A DNA stretch of 64,000 bases. Source: Tubiluchus corallicola. Lineage: Eukaryota > Priapulida > Priapulimorpha > Priapulimorphida > Tubiluchidae. Shown one piece after another: positions 1 to 39,708 of this stretch. The notes under the pieces are model-generated. The model ran no database searches and was not told where the DNA came from. It saw only the letters and a list, made by a program, of their open reading frames with translations. The translations under genes and the position numbers were made by a program. The stretch is taken from NCBI GenBank assembly GCA_030141605.1, contig JAQGDQ010002386.1:62001-126000 (forward strand), read 5' to 3'. The stretch's first letter is position 1. The number at the start of each line of letters is the position of its first letter.

Positions 1-6684
<6,684 letters not shown>

Positions 6685-7289
6685 GGCGATTTTTAAGTTT
6701 GCGCAGGGCAAAACGCGCACGTTTTAATTTAAATGTAGCTGCGAATTCGGTATTCCAAATTCGGGCTAAATTCTACAGTCTGTGCACTTCTTCTGATAAT
6801 AACTTGTTTCAAGCTGGTCAGGAAAACGTAACTAATTGCGTTTGTTTTCCCATTAAACTGATTCTGTACAAAAAATATAAAGTAATAATAATTATAATTT
6901 CTTAAATAGTTTAGAATTGAAGGCCAAATTTACGTGGGCTTCATGCTGTAATTTTTACCGTGATTCGTGAAAAACAGAAAATTTGTACATTATTGTTACA
7001 TCTAATTTGGTTTCGGACACGGAAATTAAGACATTATATCAACAGGCGTATGGTATCGGCTTTTTTATTCCAAAAATAATTCCGATTTCTTAAAACTTCT
7101 GTTTCGTGAAATTAAGTTCCACAAAATTACAACAAAAATTTAATCTTGTGTACAAAAGGTTCTATGTTATTATGCCACCACAAGAATTGTAAGTCGAAAT
7201 GGCAACATCAGTTTTCAAACTAAAATTTTTGTTTTGAGGTCAATCTACTTAGATAAAAAAAGACCGTCTAGCGTTTTTCCACAGTTAAA
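6685..7289. other. PSMC5 upstream region
   Basis: This lies immediately upstream of the PSMC5 start codon on the minus strand and must contain at least part of its 5' UTR and core promoter. A short CpG-containing patch lies at about 6695-6725. I see no TATA box at a convincing distance and no coding potential. Confidence 0.35.
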
Positions 7290-9050
7290 GAGTAAGTAAG
7301 AATCTTTATTTATCACCTTTTTACAAGAAAAACAAAATCATTTGCACTAATTTTGTACTTGGAATCAGACTGCATCTGATATAATTTTACATACCATGAA
7401 TGGTGAATTCATCTGGGTCATTATCTTCATTAGCAGCACACAATAGATCAGAGTAGAAAGAGACCGTATTAGTAAGATTCAGCAGTTCAGTCTGGTCACC
7501 CAGTGCATCAAAAAACTCATCCTCAGTTAGACTTTGATAAGGTAGTATGCTGTTAATACACTGCAAACAGAAAAAGGAATCGTTAGTGTTCGTTAGTAGA
7601 GCAAACTCATTATTGGATAATAAAGTGCAATTTCCGTGTATCCTATTTTTGGAGATATCACAAAAAATTGCACTTTGATTTATTCGGCATGGTTTATTGT
7701 AAGAAATGCAAGGGTAACGAATTACCATAATTCTGATAAAAAAACTAAGGTATATCTCTGCTTATTTACGTGTTAAATGAAACAATGAGGATTGACAATT
7801 TATCTTAATTTATTCAAGTCGGCTTCAGTCTTAATTTCAAAAGGCTCACATTCATCATTAACTTTTAAGTAGATACGTCCTTGATTAGTCCAAACTGATT
7901 TGTACTTTTTGAGTTTCTTAAGTGCTAGGCACTTGGTAAACAGGTCTTTTCTGCACCTTGTTAGACATTCGTTGATAAAGATTTTGCCATTTTTAAGAAT
8001 GCTTAGCTTATGAAGGTCTGGCATTTTCATTTGGGATCTGTAAAACATGTCTCTTGTAGTCCTCTTCAGAAATTTACTATTATGGGATTTGGTCCCTTCG
8101 ATGATGTAACTCAATACGAGATACTAATATCATTATAAGTAACATTTAGTCCCATCAGGCCACCAAGTTTCACCTCAATATCATCCGTTTTTATGTTTTC
8201 CATTGGTGGAACACCACTAATCAGCAAACAGTCACTACGAGTGTACTGCTCGAGAGTATTTAGTTCATATTCTGTGTGTTGAAATTTTGTAGCAACTTCG
8301 TCTAGAGTGCATCTCAATGCATGGTTTTCATTTTTTTGGTTTCATCTAATTCCTTCTTAATGTGTTGGTGATCATTTTTGATGTCTTCGTATTGAGCAGC
8401 AATGAATTGTTAACTTGAGGTTAGACTATCGAGTTCCTTTCTCATGTTATCAAATTCTAAGACCATGGTATTTTTAAGACCATTTATAGCTTCAAGTAGT
8501 CGAGATTCCATGGAGTCGACAGGGTTGGCTACTGCTTGGACACCTGACCCAACTGTCACACTCTGACATGTATAACCTTTCTGGCTAGCAGATTGACAAA
8601 AACTTTAAGATACAAGAGTGGTAGATCTAGTTGTAGCATTAGTGGGTGTTGAGTTAGTATTTGTCTCAGTGCCTTGAGTCCCAGCATTTGAAATCCTTGA
8701 TGCATTATCTATGTTTGAGCTTACTTTAGATTTTTTGCTCCCACTCAGATTAGCATTATGTTTTTTATTGCCTTAGACTATCACTTGCTGATGATTCGGA
8801 ACTTCTTGTTAGGTGGCCATGAGGCATTAGCTTACTGTTACATAAGTTTACTAGTGTCTGTTTACTACAGCTCGCTAAGTTTTGCTCAACTTCATGAATT
8901 GTTTGGCATAGAAAACTTCGAGGCTTTGCACCATTAGTAATGGCGGCTAGAACTACACTCCAGGTTGCGGCATACAGCAGTGTCAAGGCCACAACAAGTG
9001 CTGTACAAGAATACTGTCTTGTACGTTTGAACGTTCTCACCATGTTTGTT
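7290..9050 (-). mobile_element. Non-LTR retrotransposon 5' part: ORF1 protein and PHD-like segment, decayed
   Basis: Minus-strand frames, with several breaks, give a recognisable ORF1-type protein. A hydrophilic Ser/Thr/Asn-rich part lies at about 8760-8590. A coiled-coil stretch follows at about 8520-8300 (VDSMESRLLEAINGLK, then heptad-like). Next comes LEQYTRSDCLLISGVP at about 8250, the hallmark of these RNA-binding ORF1 proteins. The FLKRTTRDMFYRS and KIFINECLTRCRKDLF blocks at 8114-7800 end with a WTNQGRIYLK stretch. After a gap, 7728-7387 encodes a Cys/His-rich PHD-like segment (AIFCDISKNRIHGNC, then FFCLQC) whose first cysteine pair is incomplete. No endonuclease or RT follows. AATAAA-containing sequence on the minus strand at about 7300 may be a 3' tail. 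It sits just upstream of PSMC5. Confidence 0.7.
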
Positions 9051-10155
9051 CTCCAAAGACTTCATAAGGTTGTCTGCCGAAGATTGCTTATATAAAGTTT
9101 GCAGGAATCAAAACTTAAGTAAATTAATTCTTTTTATTCATTTTGCTAATTTTTGTGCGAGCACCGAAATTTTGAAACGTCTCCGTTTTGGCGCATACGC
9201 ACAGAGTTCTGGACATTTGTCAATGACATTCGAGTTGATCCCCATGAGGGTTGCCATGTGCTGGAAATCAATAGTATGTCCCACGTCCCGAGCGACCTGG
9301 TTACAATACAGTGTTTGTCCTGAATGTAGTAATAAGCAAACATTAATCACCATTCATGCAGAACACTATATGAATTTATCAATTGAAAATGCCACATTGA
9401 TGTTAAATACATTAGAAATTTTTACAATTTTCCAAAGATACAAAAGTTTTAAACCAGAAATCAAAAAATAAATGGTTGAAAAACTGTCTGTCGCGATTGC
9501 TAAAGTTTATAGCAAGGGCTCTGTGTGTCCAGAATTTTCACTGCAACTAGATGAATTAGGAACGATATACAGCTGACAAGCAAAATAAATGTTCTGAGCT
9601 TTATTGTGCAGAGATAACACTAGGAAGCCATTAGTGTAATGCATTCTAGGCAGAAAAAACTGAGATCGGTTTTTCTCAGATGGAAAATACCCGTTTATAT
9701 CGGGTATTAAAAAATTAAATGCCGGAACAATGTCAGCTAATCATCAACAGAAAAATAAGCACACTTCAGTGATGTATAAAGCACTCAGAACATGGAGCAA
9801 AACAATAAATGCATCAACCAGTTTATATTATGCCCATCACTTAGAGAAAATAAAGCATTGATATAGATTTGTGGCCCAGAAAAAATGGAACATGATTCAC
9901 TGGGTTATGGTACCTGGAATTTCTTAAGAGAGGAAGTGTACAATGGCCATACAAAGCCATTTGATGCCGAGGAACTATAGGCAAAACTGTTGAGTATTGG
10001 GACCAAATATTGGTTAAAGAAGTGAAAAAAAATCTGTGAGCTATTTATTAAAGGTAACGCCTTCATATGTGGTAAAATAACAAATTATAGAAAATTGCCT
10101 TAAACCTGCACTGAACAGCAAATCTATATTTTTGATAGATATTAAACTATAAACC
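9051..10155. other. Intergenic stretch without recognisable gene
   Basis: Open frames of 65-141 codons occur on both strands at 9046-9471, overlapping each other. Their translations match no family I recognise and they lack splice or codon evidence. The stretch may include the 5' UTR of the adjacent retrotransposon. Confidence 0.35.
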
Positions 10156-11569
10156 TTAAAGGAGAATATCATGAAAATCAAGTTAAACTTATTTTATAGT
10201 TGCCTTCCCCGGGAACAACTTGGCAAAATTTTTTTAGCAGTACGTTGTCTAGTTAATGAGTAATTAACTTTTTTGTATCTCACGGGAAACGCCATGGAGC
10301 TGCACTTACGCCTCTCTCGGTGAAAAAATTGAACTAGCGCAGCTCAGGCTGATGACGTAACAGAGTGTATCCGCCAGCTTGTTGTGATACTGTGGTACAC
10401 AACTGGGCTAAAAATAAAGCTGTTATTACTACATTACAGCATTTGACCTTGGTTCGGATAGGTAGTCAGCTGATAGAAATGATTGTCTTTGCGCTCGTTA
10501 ACATGTTTTCATCAAAAGCGATATATTTTTTATACTGTTGGAATATGCCTACAGCATATTGTGAAAATTCTTGTGGCATTAATTGAAAACATCGTCAGCA
10601 ATACAAGCTGCAAAAATGTGGGCCTCGGTAACAAAAGTGCTTTTCTTCTAAAACAAGCTTTTCTTCTAAAACAAGTCCGATATAGTAACTTCATTCTGCT
10701 AGAAGAATTAATGAATTTATAAACACGGATAAACTCACTGAAGCATAATTATAATGCTAGTGTGACAATTTTTAGTGACAGCTTCATTTTATCAGCCTTG
10801 ACAAAAAAATATGTGAACCCCGCTGACACAGAGACTATAACATATTAGCTGTAGACTTATTGATTAAACATATATGAACATTTTTAACTTTGTCGTGTTT
10901 CAGTTATTTAAATCAGTAAGACTTTTAATACCAAGCAGAACTTTAACCGTTGTTCATTAGCTTCTGTTTTTACATGATAACGTCATGTTGTGTTTATTTT
11001 TACACAGCAGTATTATTAAAATATTAGGATTAGATAAAATTCTTGTGGTCAGTTGGACTGAAATAAAAATTAATGATAATAATACATTCATTATTAATAT
11101 AATTATTATCCACTTTTACAATATAAAAAACTAACGATATAATGTGATTCGATGACAAAATAATTATTAATTGCATTACATAATATAATTGTGATATTTT
11201 TATTGAAATGGATACAAATCTCGAGATGACTAAACTGCATCGATAAACTATGCACTTGGGCTTAAAATGAAACAAAAAAGACACTACAAAAAACTGCATC
11301 TGACTGAATCTCTCCGAAGTGTAAGCACAATATTATTAACACTAGATTCATCATGTTCTAAACTCACGTTTCAAAGCAAACAGACGAGAAATTATCACAC
11401 AGGTTGTAGGAGTGATTACAGGTTTTTAGATTGTACTTTCATTGCTTCAATAATTTTCTGTTGCTCATTGGAAACTAAAAGTTATTATATTTTGGCTTCG
11501 TATTTCGATATTTTCCGTCTGACTGAATTATTCAAGCTCAACTTAATTTTGGTGATATTCCCCCTTTAA
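10156..11569 (+). mobile_element. Non-autonomous TTAA-flanked DNA transposon (Kolobok/T2-like), copy 1
   Basis: The element begins TTAAAGGAGAATATCATG and ends in TGATATTCCCCCTTTAA, giving imperfect terminal inverted repeats next to TTAA on both sides. The consensus TTAAAGGRR start and TTAA duplication match the T2 group of the Kolobok superfamily described in Xenopus. This assignment is inference. No transposase frame is present. The whole 1.4 kb is homologous, in reverse orientation, to 45653-47565. Relative to that copy it lacks roughly 430 bp next to its right end and some tens of bases in the middle. It is intergenic between PSMC5 and RAD54L2. Confidence 0.75.
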
Positions 11570-12903
11570 ATTAACACAAAATTATTGCTTCATTGAATCA
11601 TTTTTAATGGTGGCCCTTCCAGAATTCCGGTAAATCAGCCCGAGGATATTAATTACAATAAGGAACATAATATATATATATATTGTAATATTAAAGGTAT
11701 ATATTATATGTATAATATATATTATATTATGTATATCTTTATATATTATATATATATGCACAAAATAATGAGCAACATTGTTAATGACATCATAATGAAC
11801 AACCGTTATATGCACAATGGTATTATTCTATGATAGAAAGTATATGGGACGCCGGCAATACATTTCTGACAAAAGCCTAGAATAATTTTGACAGTTTTGA
11901 ATATTTCTAGCAGAAATTAGAATTTCAATATAAAGTGTAATACCTGATTTATTTTTTTCATATAATATATTATAAAAAGGATATTTTACATTGTGGTTTA
12001 AACTGTTAGTCAATAAAGAATTTCAAAATAATTCACTTAAACCTTCTTACAGTGCATGTGCTGTGAAATAATCCTAAGTCACTGTTTTAGATGCCTGAGA
12101 TGTGGCAGCCTTGGCCTCCATCCTAGTGTTCCTGCCTTGCACCCTATAGCTTATAAGTATTCTGCCTGGAAACTGTAGGATTGGATTTTCAAATAGTGAA
12201 AGAGATTTAAGAGGTTTATACCAGCATGCATACATGTTCAAAAACATGATCAAGAAAAAAATAAACTCCTGAAACGAACTCATGACTTCTTTTGATATTA
12301 GATTTTAAAAATAGACCAAATTAATACTGTAGTGAAAAAATGAGTACATGCTAGTTTTTTTTAATTTCGATAATGAGTGATGAAGAACATCATTACTTAG
12401 GCTGCTCACACGAAAATTGTCAGTTAAGATTGTCTATGTTGTCTAAACAAGAAAATATATATGGACATTTGAATCTTACTGGTGGTTGTGTGTTGCTAGA
12501 TTAAAGATTTATATTTCAAATTCATTGGAGAATATTTATATTTATTATATAAATGTGAGTGCACTTATAAAAGTTTTGTCATTTACACATGTTAGCTTGT
12601 TACTGTCAGTCAATTTTTAGTTGTGTTTGGATATAGTGTGTAGTGCTACAAGTTTGGTATCATGGTATGACAAGAAAAATAGATTAGAAAGCTTAAAAAA
12701 TTGTTTGCCAGATCTCTGGTATTGAACCCAGGTCTTCTGCATTTGTAGCAACAGTAGCCACAGAGGAATTTCTATTTTTTGCGCTAGCAAATAAGTTACA
12801 TTAAGCAGCTTAGAATACTTAGAGCTAAGAAGTTTAAACAATGTAGCAAAGAGCATTTAAATCATCAAGAAATTGCTAAAACTAATCAATAGTTTGTTTT
12901 CAG
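11570..12903. other. Intergenic region upstream of RAD54L2, with AT-rich palindromic tract
   Basis: A nearly pure A/T tract at about 11670-11760 contains several overlapping ATATAT palindromes that could form cruciforms. No gene is seen. The sequence TTTGTTTTCAG ending at 12903, just before the RAD54L2 start codon, is a good splice acceptor. At least one non-coding RAD54L2 5' exon and its promoter therefore probably lie in this region, but I cannot place them. Confidence 0.4.
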
Positions 12904-12908
12904 AGCCA

Positions 12909-34980
<22,072 letters not shown>

Positions 34981-35298
34981 ATGGTGGATTATGACACGCA
35001 CTCTACCACTATTTAGGCTACTTACTTGGTTAAACCAAAGCTAGTCTGTTGATAAATGTAAACAGTTCAGTTAGTGCAATTATTGTTACTTGAAGTGCAT
35101 GCTTTCTTAGCTGTGCACATTTCATTACTTTGTTGTTTATAATTTCACTGTTTTTATTGTCAATGCAACATACCTAGGTAACAACCAAATGCACAGTTCC
35201 TATTGGCATCATACTTATGAGCATGTCCTCCAGAAATTCTTTTCTGAGCCCAAGAGGCAAGTTATCACATGTGTTTTTGCGTATACTTTCATTTTCAG

Positions 35299-35451
35299 TG
35301 GTTGCTAGAAAACAAAAACTTTCTTAGAAATTGCGAGAAAGTGATATTCAACATACCGATGTATGAGCTGTCGTCATCGAACATTTGCGATTTGTTGGGA
35401 CTATCTCACGGACTTAAAAACTCAGAAGTTCAGATAAATAAGCAAATTTAG
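35299..35451 (+). other. Possible unassigned terminal exon
   Basis: An acceptor-like ATACTTTCATTTTCAG ends at 35298. It is followed by 50 codons of protein-like composition, beginning WLLENKNFLRNCEKVIFN and ending at a TAG at 35451. It could be an alternative last exon of RAD54L2 or chance. The best-looking alternative donor near the end of the last RAD54L2 exon (AG|GTCAGT at about 34865) would join out of frame. Confidence 0.2.
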
Positions 35452-37149
35452 CTCTGTTGTATGTATTGCAAACTTGTATTTGACTTATAGAACTCTGCAA
35501 TGATACACTCTGATCTAGTTAACGACAACAGTGATGCACCGCCACCGAGTGTGCCATTTCAACACCGCTAAAAGAGACTTCTTTACTCATGACAATATGC
35601 ATCGAAAGCTAAAATTTTGATCAAGTAAATCCAAACAAGTCCATGATTCTTCATAGCCAAATTTTGCCATATAAATTAGAAACAGCTTTAGTCTGTGATA
35701 TTAGTTTACCTGCAACTTGACCTAAATAGCCTGTAAATACAGGTGCAATTTACACCTGTAGCAGCTAGCATACTTATAGCATTTATGTTTTGCGCAAGGC
35801 TATTTCATAATAAGCGTTTAAATGATAGAACATTCCACTTCACTATTATAAATCTAACAAACAACTCTTTGAAAGGGGAACAATTTGTTCAAAAGTTTTT
35901 ACCCACATTTATTATAATTTTTATGGCTTGCTTAATAACTTAACTGTTTATTCTTAGTGTTGTGCATAAACAGTCTAATTCTATACTATTAAAAAACAAT
36001 TTGTTTATTCCTTGTGATTAACCCTTGCCCAATGGTCTTGTGTGTGTCCTATATCTCCAAAATTTGAAGTTTAATGTTCCATACACAAATGTAAATTAGT
36101 TGTGAATTAGTTATTAACAGTACTGTTGTTTAAAACACTGTGCTTGTATAAAACGAGGATCACAAAGAGCACAAGCTACTCTACAATTTTCGCTGTTTCT
36201 GCGGTGTCACTATTTGGTTAGACAGGAACAAAAGAATATCACTGTGCAAGATACAAGTAACGCAATCAGATTTAACACTTATAATCCATTTGTAACTACC
36301 ACATTATTTTCAGCTAAATTTCTAGCATAACACTGCTTCTCTTTCTTGCTTCTGTTGCTATTTAGACATTTTCAGGATGAATATCATCCCAATAAATTTT
36401 TTGAAATTCTTCCCTCTGCCCATAGATACCATTCATTTAATTCTCCAACCACAAGGACTAAATACTTTCTATTCTGTTGCATTTCGCACTATCAGCAAGT
36501 GAATTTCAGTAAATATAAAATATTCTCTATATCACTGTGCATATTTTATTAGCATTTATGCGACAAGTGATTGAATTTATTTATCTGTTAATTTTCTTTT
36601 GTTGTAGTACAAAAAACGACATAAATTTCATTATATGTACTACAATACAGTGATAATAAATCACTTACTTATACCTCACTGTCATTATTTTGTTTAGTGA
36701 ATGCACAGAAAACAACATCAGACAAATGACTAAACTTTAAAACACTAGTAAGACCGAAGACTAAAGTATAAAGCTATAATATGAGCATTCTCCGCTTACA
36801 ATTTCATTATTATTATTTCTACACTTATTTGCTGGTTTATTAAGGAAACAATGAGTCAGCATGAAAATTTTGTAGTAGCAGCTAACACTAATAATAAGTG
36901 CACAGAAAACTAGCAGAGGCAAGGGTTACTCTTATCCTCAATGCTATCCTTTCAACAATGATCTTCATTATGTGCATCACTAAAACGGTATTTGTTAGCT
37001 GTACTCTTAATACTTGGTCACATACAGTTAAGACTTAACTGTGCCCATTTGATAATGTCCAAAATGCGTATGTATAAAAGTTTTTGTGAAAATAATAAAT
37101 ATGTAGAAATGCATGTTTAACAATTATTTTGTTATATTTCTTTCTCTGC

Positions 37150-37150
<1 letters not shown>

Positions 37151-37185
<35 letters not shown>
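37151..37185. repeat. (AT)n microsatellite
   Basis: An uninterrupted AT run of over 30 bases, followed by TGTATGTA, in the intergenic region 3' of RAD54L2. Confidence 0.9.
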
Positions 37186-37190
<5 letters not shown>

Positions 37191-38843
37191 AGTAGGTTTT
37201 CTTATGTTAGATTCTTGCTTTAGGCTTAAGCGTAAATTGTAAATGTTAGTTGGTCTTCTAACTTGTGTGTTCTTAACATAATTATTTATCCTGCATTCTG
37301 GTTCTGTGAATAATCATGCTCATGTTCTGAAGTTAAGCATTAATAACTGTTGTGTAATTTACTAAATAACGTAGTAATTATGAATGAACCTATTTTGTTT
37401 TTTGTGTATATAAGTAGCGCTAGGCAACTTGAAGCAAAAAATGCTGCTTAGTATTATGCATAATTTACATGCAAATATGTACATTTAACTCTAGAGTGCT
37501 TCGTATATGCTTACTGTACAGTCTTTTGCCATATGCTTATTGTAAAACTATTTTCTGATGTAAAGTTTATGTAACATCCATGTCTTGCTTATATGAAAGG
37601 AAGATACTATGTGTAATTGTGGCTCGACAAATAGAATCTCACAAATAAGTCCTGTTTGTGAATTAAACAATTCCTGTAATTACAGTACCCATTACAAAGC
37701 TGTACAAACAGCAGCAACAATGATGCAAGCTTCTGAATGTGTGAAGTACAAAAACTATCTTGCAATATTGCACATTGATCTGTCTGTCAATTAGCATTGC
37801 CTTTGGCGTATCATTCGTATGGGTGCTAGAAGCCGCCGTTTTACCAATAATTTAAAATGCATAATTATCCTCCATTTTCATTAATTATCATAGTAGGTCT
37901 TGTACAGCATCTGTGAAAATAAACAGTATTAATTGAAATATTTTCTTTTGAGCTTCTTTCATCATTCTGTTAATGTTTAACTTGTGATTATATAGCAACA
38001 GGGATTATACATAAAAATTTTATAACAGTGAATCACAACTTCATTAGTAAAAATTTATTAACAGATTTATAACAACCTCTTCATTTAAATGTTGAGATCA
38101 AATGACAATTTAACACTGGATTTGAACACAGCTTTGAATGACACCGTGATGAAATCGCGATGACCTAATCTGATCTAGTAATTTTGTAATTCACCGGTTT
38201 GCCAAAAAAGATTGGCTCCGTACTTATAGTTCACATTTAATGTTCTACATATTATCTTGGTTGCACTGAGCATTGAGAAGTCAAAATGACATCATATCTA
38301 ATTTCTGTACAATTACTACAACTGTTATACTGTACAAAATTAGTATATTGCATTACAGTACGGAAATATACGCTAAGCAACATGATACAACAACAAACAG
38401 GCATTGCTCATTCTTCGGTATGTAAATTGACTCACAAATTCATGCAAACGTGGATAAAAGTGCACCCTGGTATTTTTATAATATGGATTCCACAAATTTG
38501 TGGTTTTACGTACTTAGTTTTGTGATTACATTTGCTCAATAATACATATTTCAAATGATGTCATTATACCTATTTTTTTATACTTGAAGACATCTAGTAT
38601 GTAGCACTCACAAATATGATCACATGATTGCACAGATTGACCTGTTTTTCCAAATAATTTTGTCAAAGATTGAAATAAATGTGACCATCATCTCGCTGTT
38701 AAGAAGAACAAAATTTAATACAGAAATTCAGTCCTTCAGGTAAATTTAGTCTGCAACTTGTTTCACCAGTATTGACTTTCAATTTGAATGCATAAAACAA
38801 GTCCGATTATAAAAATAAAATCAACATTAATTAATCAATACTA

Positions 38844-39656
38844 CAGTCAAACCTCGTTATAACGCCAGGTCTGGGACACCACTAAATGTGGCCAGTCCAG
38901 TCTGTAACATCTATTTTGTTTCGTAGTTATTTTTAATATGCCATAAATAGTATAATATTATTATACTTACAACAACGCATGTGTTATACTGTACATTTTT
39001 GCTGCATTAAGAAAATTTATGCAGGTGTAGTTCTATGGCGGCACATCGCAGAACTTTTAGGTAACACAATGAAATAGCAGTCTTGTGAAAACTGCTGTCT
39101 CCTGATAAAAGAAATATGCAGCTACACAGTCCAGCCCAAGCACGGTCCCAACGTAGCATTATTAGATAATTAGGACTACAAATAGCTGCTGCAATTGCAA
39201 TGTAACTTAACCTTGAGTCAAACAGCTTTTACAGCCATTAGATTCACATCAGTTCAATACTGCAGCTTAGCTACACAACTATTGTACCTTAAAATGCACG
39301 TTCCCTGCCCAAAACCTGAGCATTCACTTTCATACAGCCACTTGCAACAAGACCTAAATCTTAAATTAAAATATCATAATTGTTTTTCTGTCCAGAGATC
39401 ATTGTTTTTACAACAAAATGGCTGTTTTTTAGCAACAATTCATTGTACTTTATCTTCCCTAGCATTATAATGGGGTAAATTATTATGTAAAATAGACTTT
39501 TGGCACAGCAGATAAGTTGGCAGATGGCGGCAGGCGAGATTGGCGGTATTCCCTATATTTAATATATGATGGAAATCGGGACAGGGCAATAGTTGGCATT
39601 ATTGGCATTATGCCGAGGCTGGCGTTACAACGGGCGGGGTATAACAAGGTTCGACT
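38844..39656. mobile_element. Non-autonomous mariner/pogo-like element with TA-flanked inverted ends
   Basis: The left end reads TA-CAGTCAAACCTCGTTATAACG. The right end, reverse-complemented, reads TA-TAGTCGAACCTTGTTATACC. This gives an inverted repeat of about 20 bp with three or four mismatches, flanked by TA. The CAGTCAAACCTCGTTATAAC terminus is typical of Tc1/mariner-pogo superfamily elements. The 0.8-kb interior has no transposase frame. It ends about 50 bp from the AS3MT stop codon, so it overlaps the likely AS3MT 3' UTR. Confidence 0.65.
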
Positions 39657-39708
39657 ATAATTACATTGTGACTTCATAAAATTTTTCTGAAGTTGCTTCT
39701 CCATTGCA

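Larger units (their letters stand above)
34981..38843. other. RAD54L2 3' UTR and convergent intergenic region
   Basis: The region follows the RAD54L2 stop codon. The first AATAAA-type polyadenylation signals on the plus strand are at about 36391 and 36655, and another is near 37097, so the 3' end of the transcript is uncertain. Many short plus-strand open frames are present but none shows family similarity. One of them, 35299-35451, has a good splice acceptor and is listed separately. An AT microsatellite lies at about 37151-37185. Confidence 0.45.

Noticed and set aside
8765-9043. A 92-codon minus-strand frame starting MVRTFKRTRQYSC as a separate gene
   Set aside because: It sits directly upstream of, and in the orientation of, the ORF1 remnant, so it is more likely the frameshifted start of that element. 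A Cys-rich reading is possible but not certain.
9046-9471. A 141-codon plus-strand frame and a 71-codon minus-strand frame
   Set aside because: They overlap on opposite strands, match no family I know, and adjoin a decayed retrotransposon.
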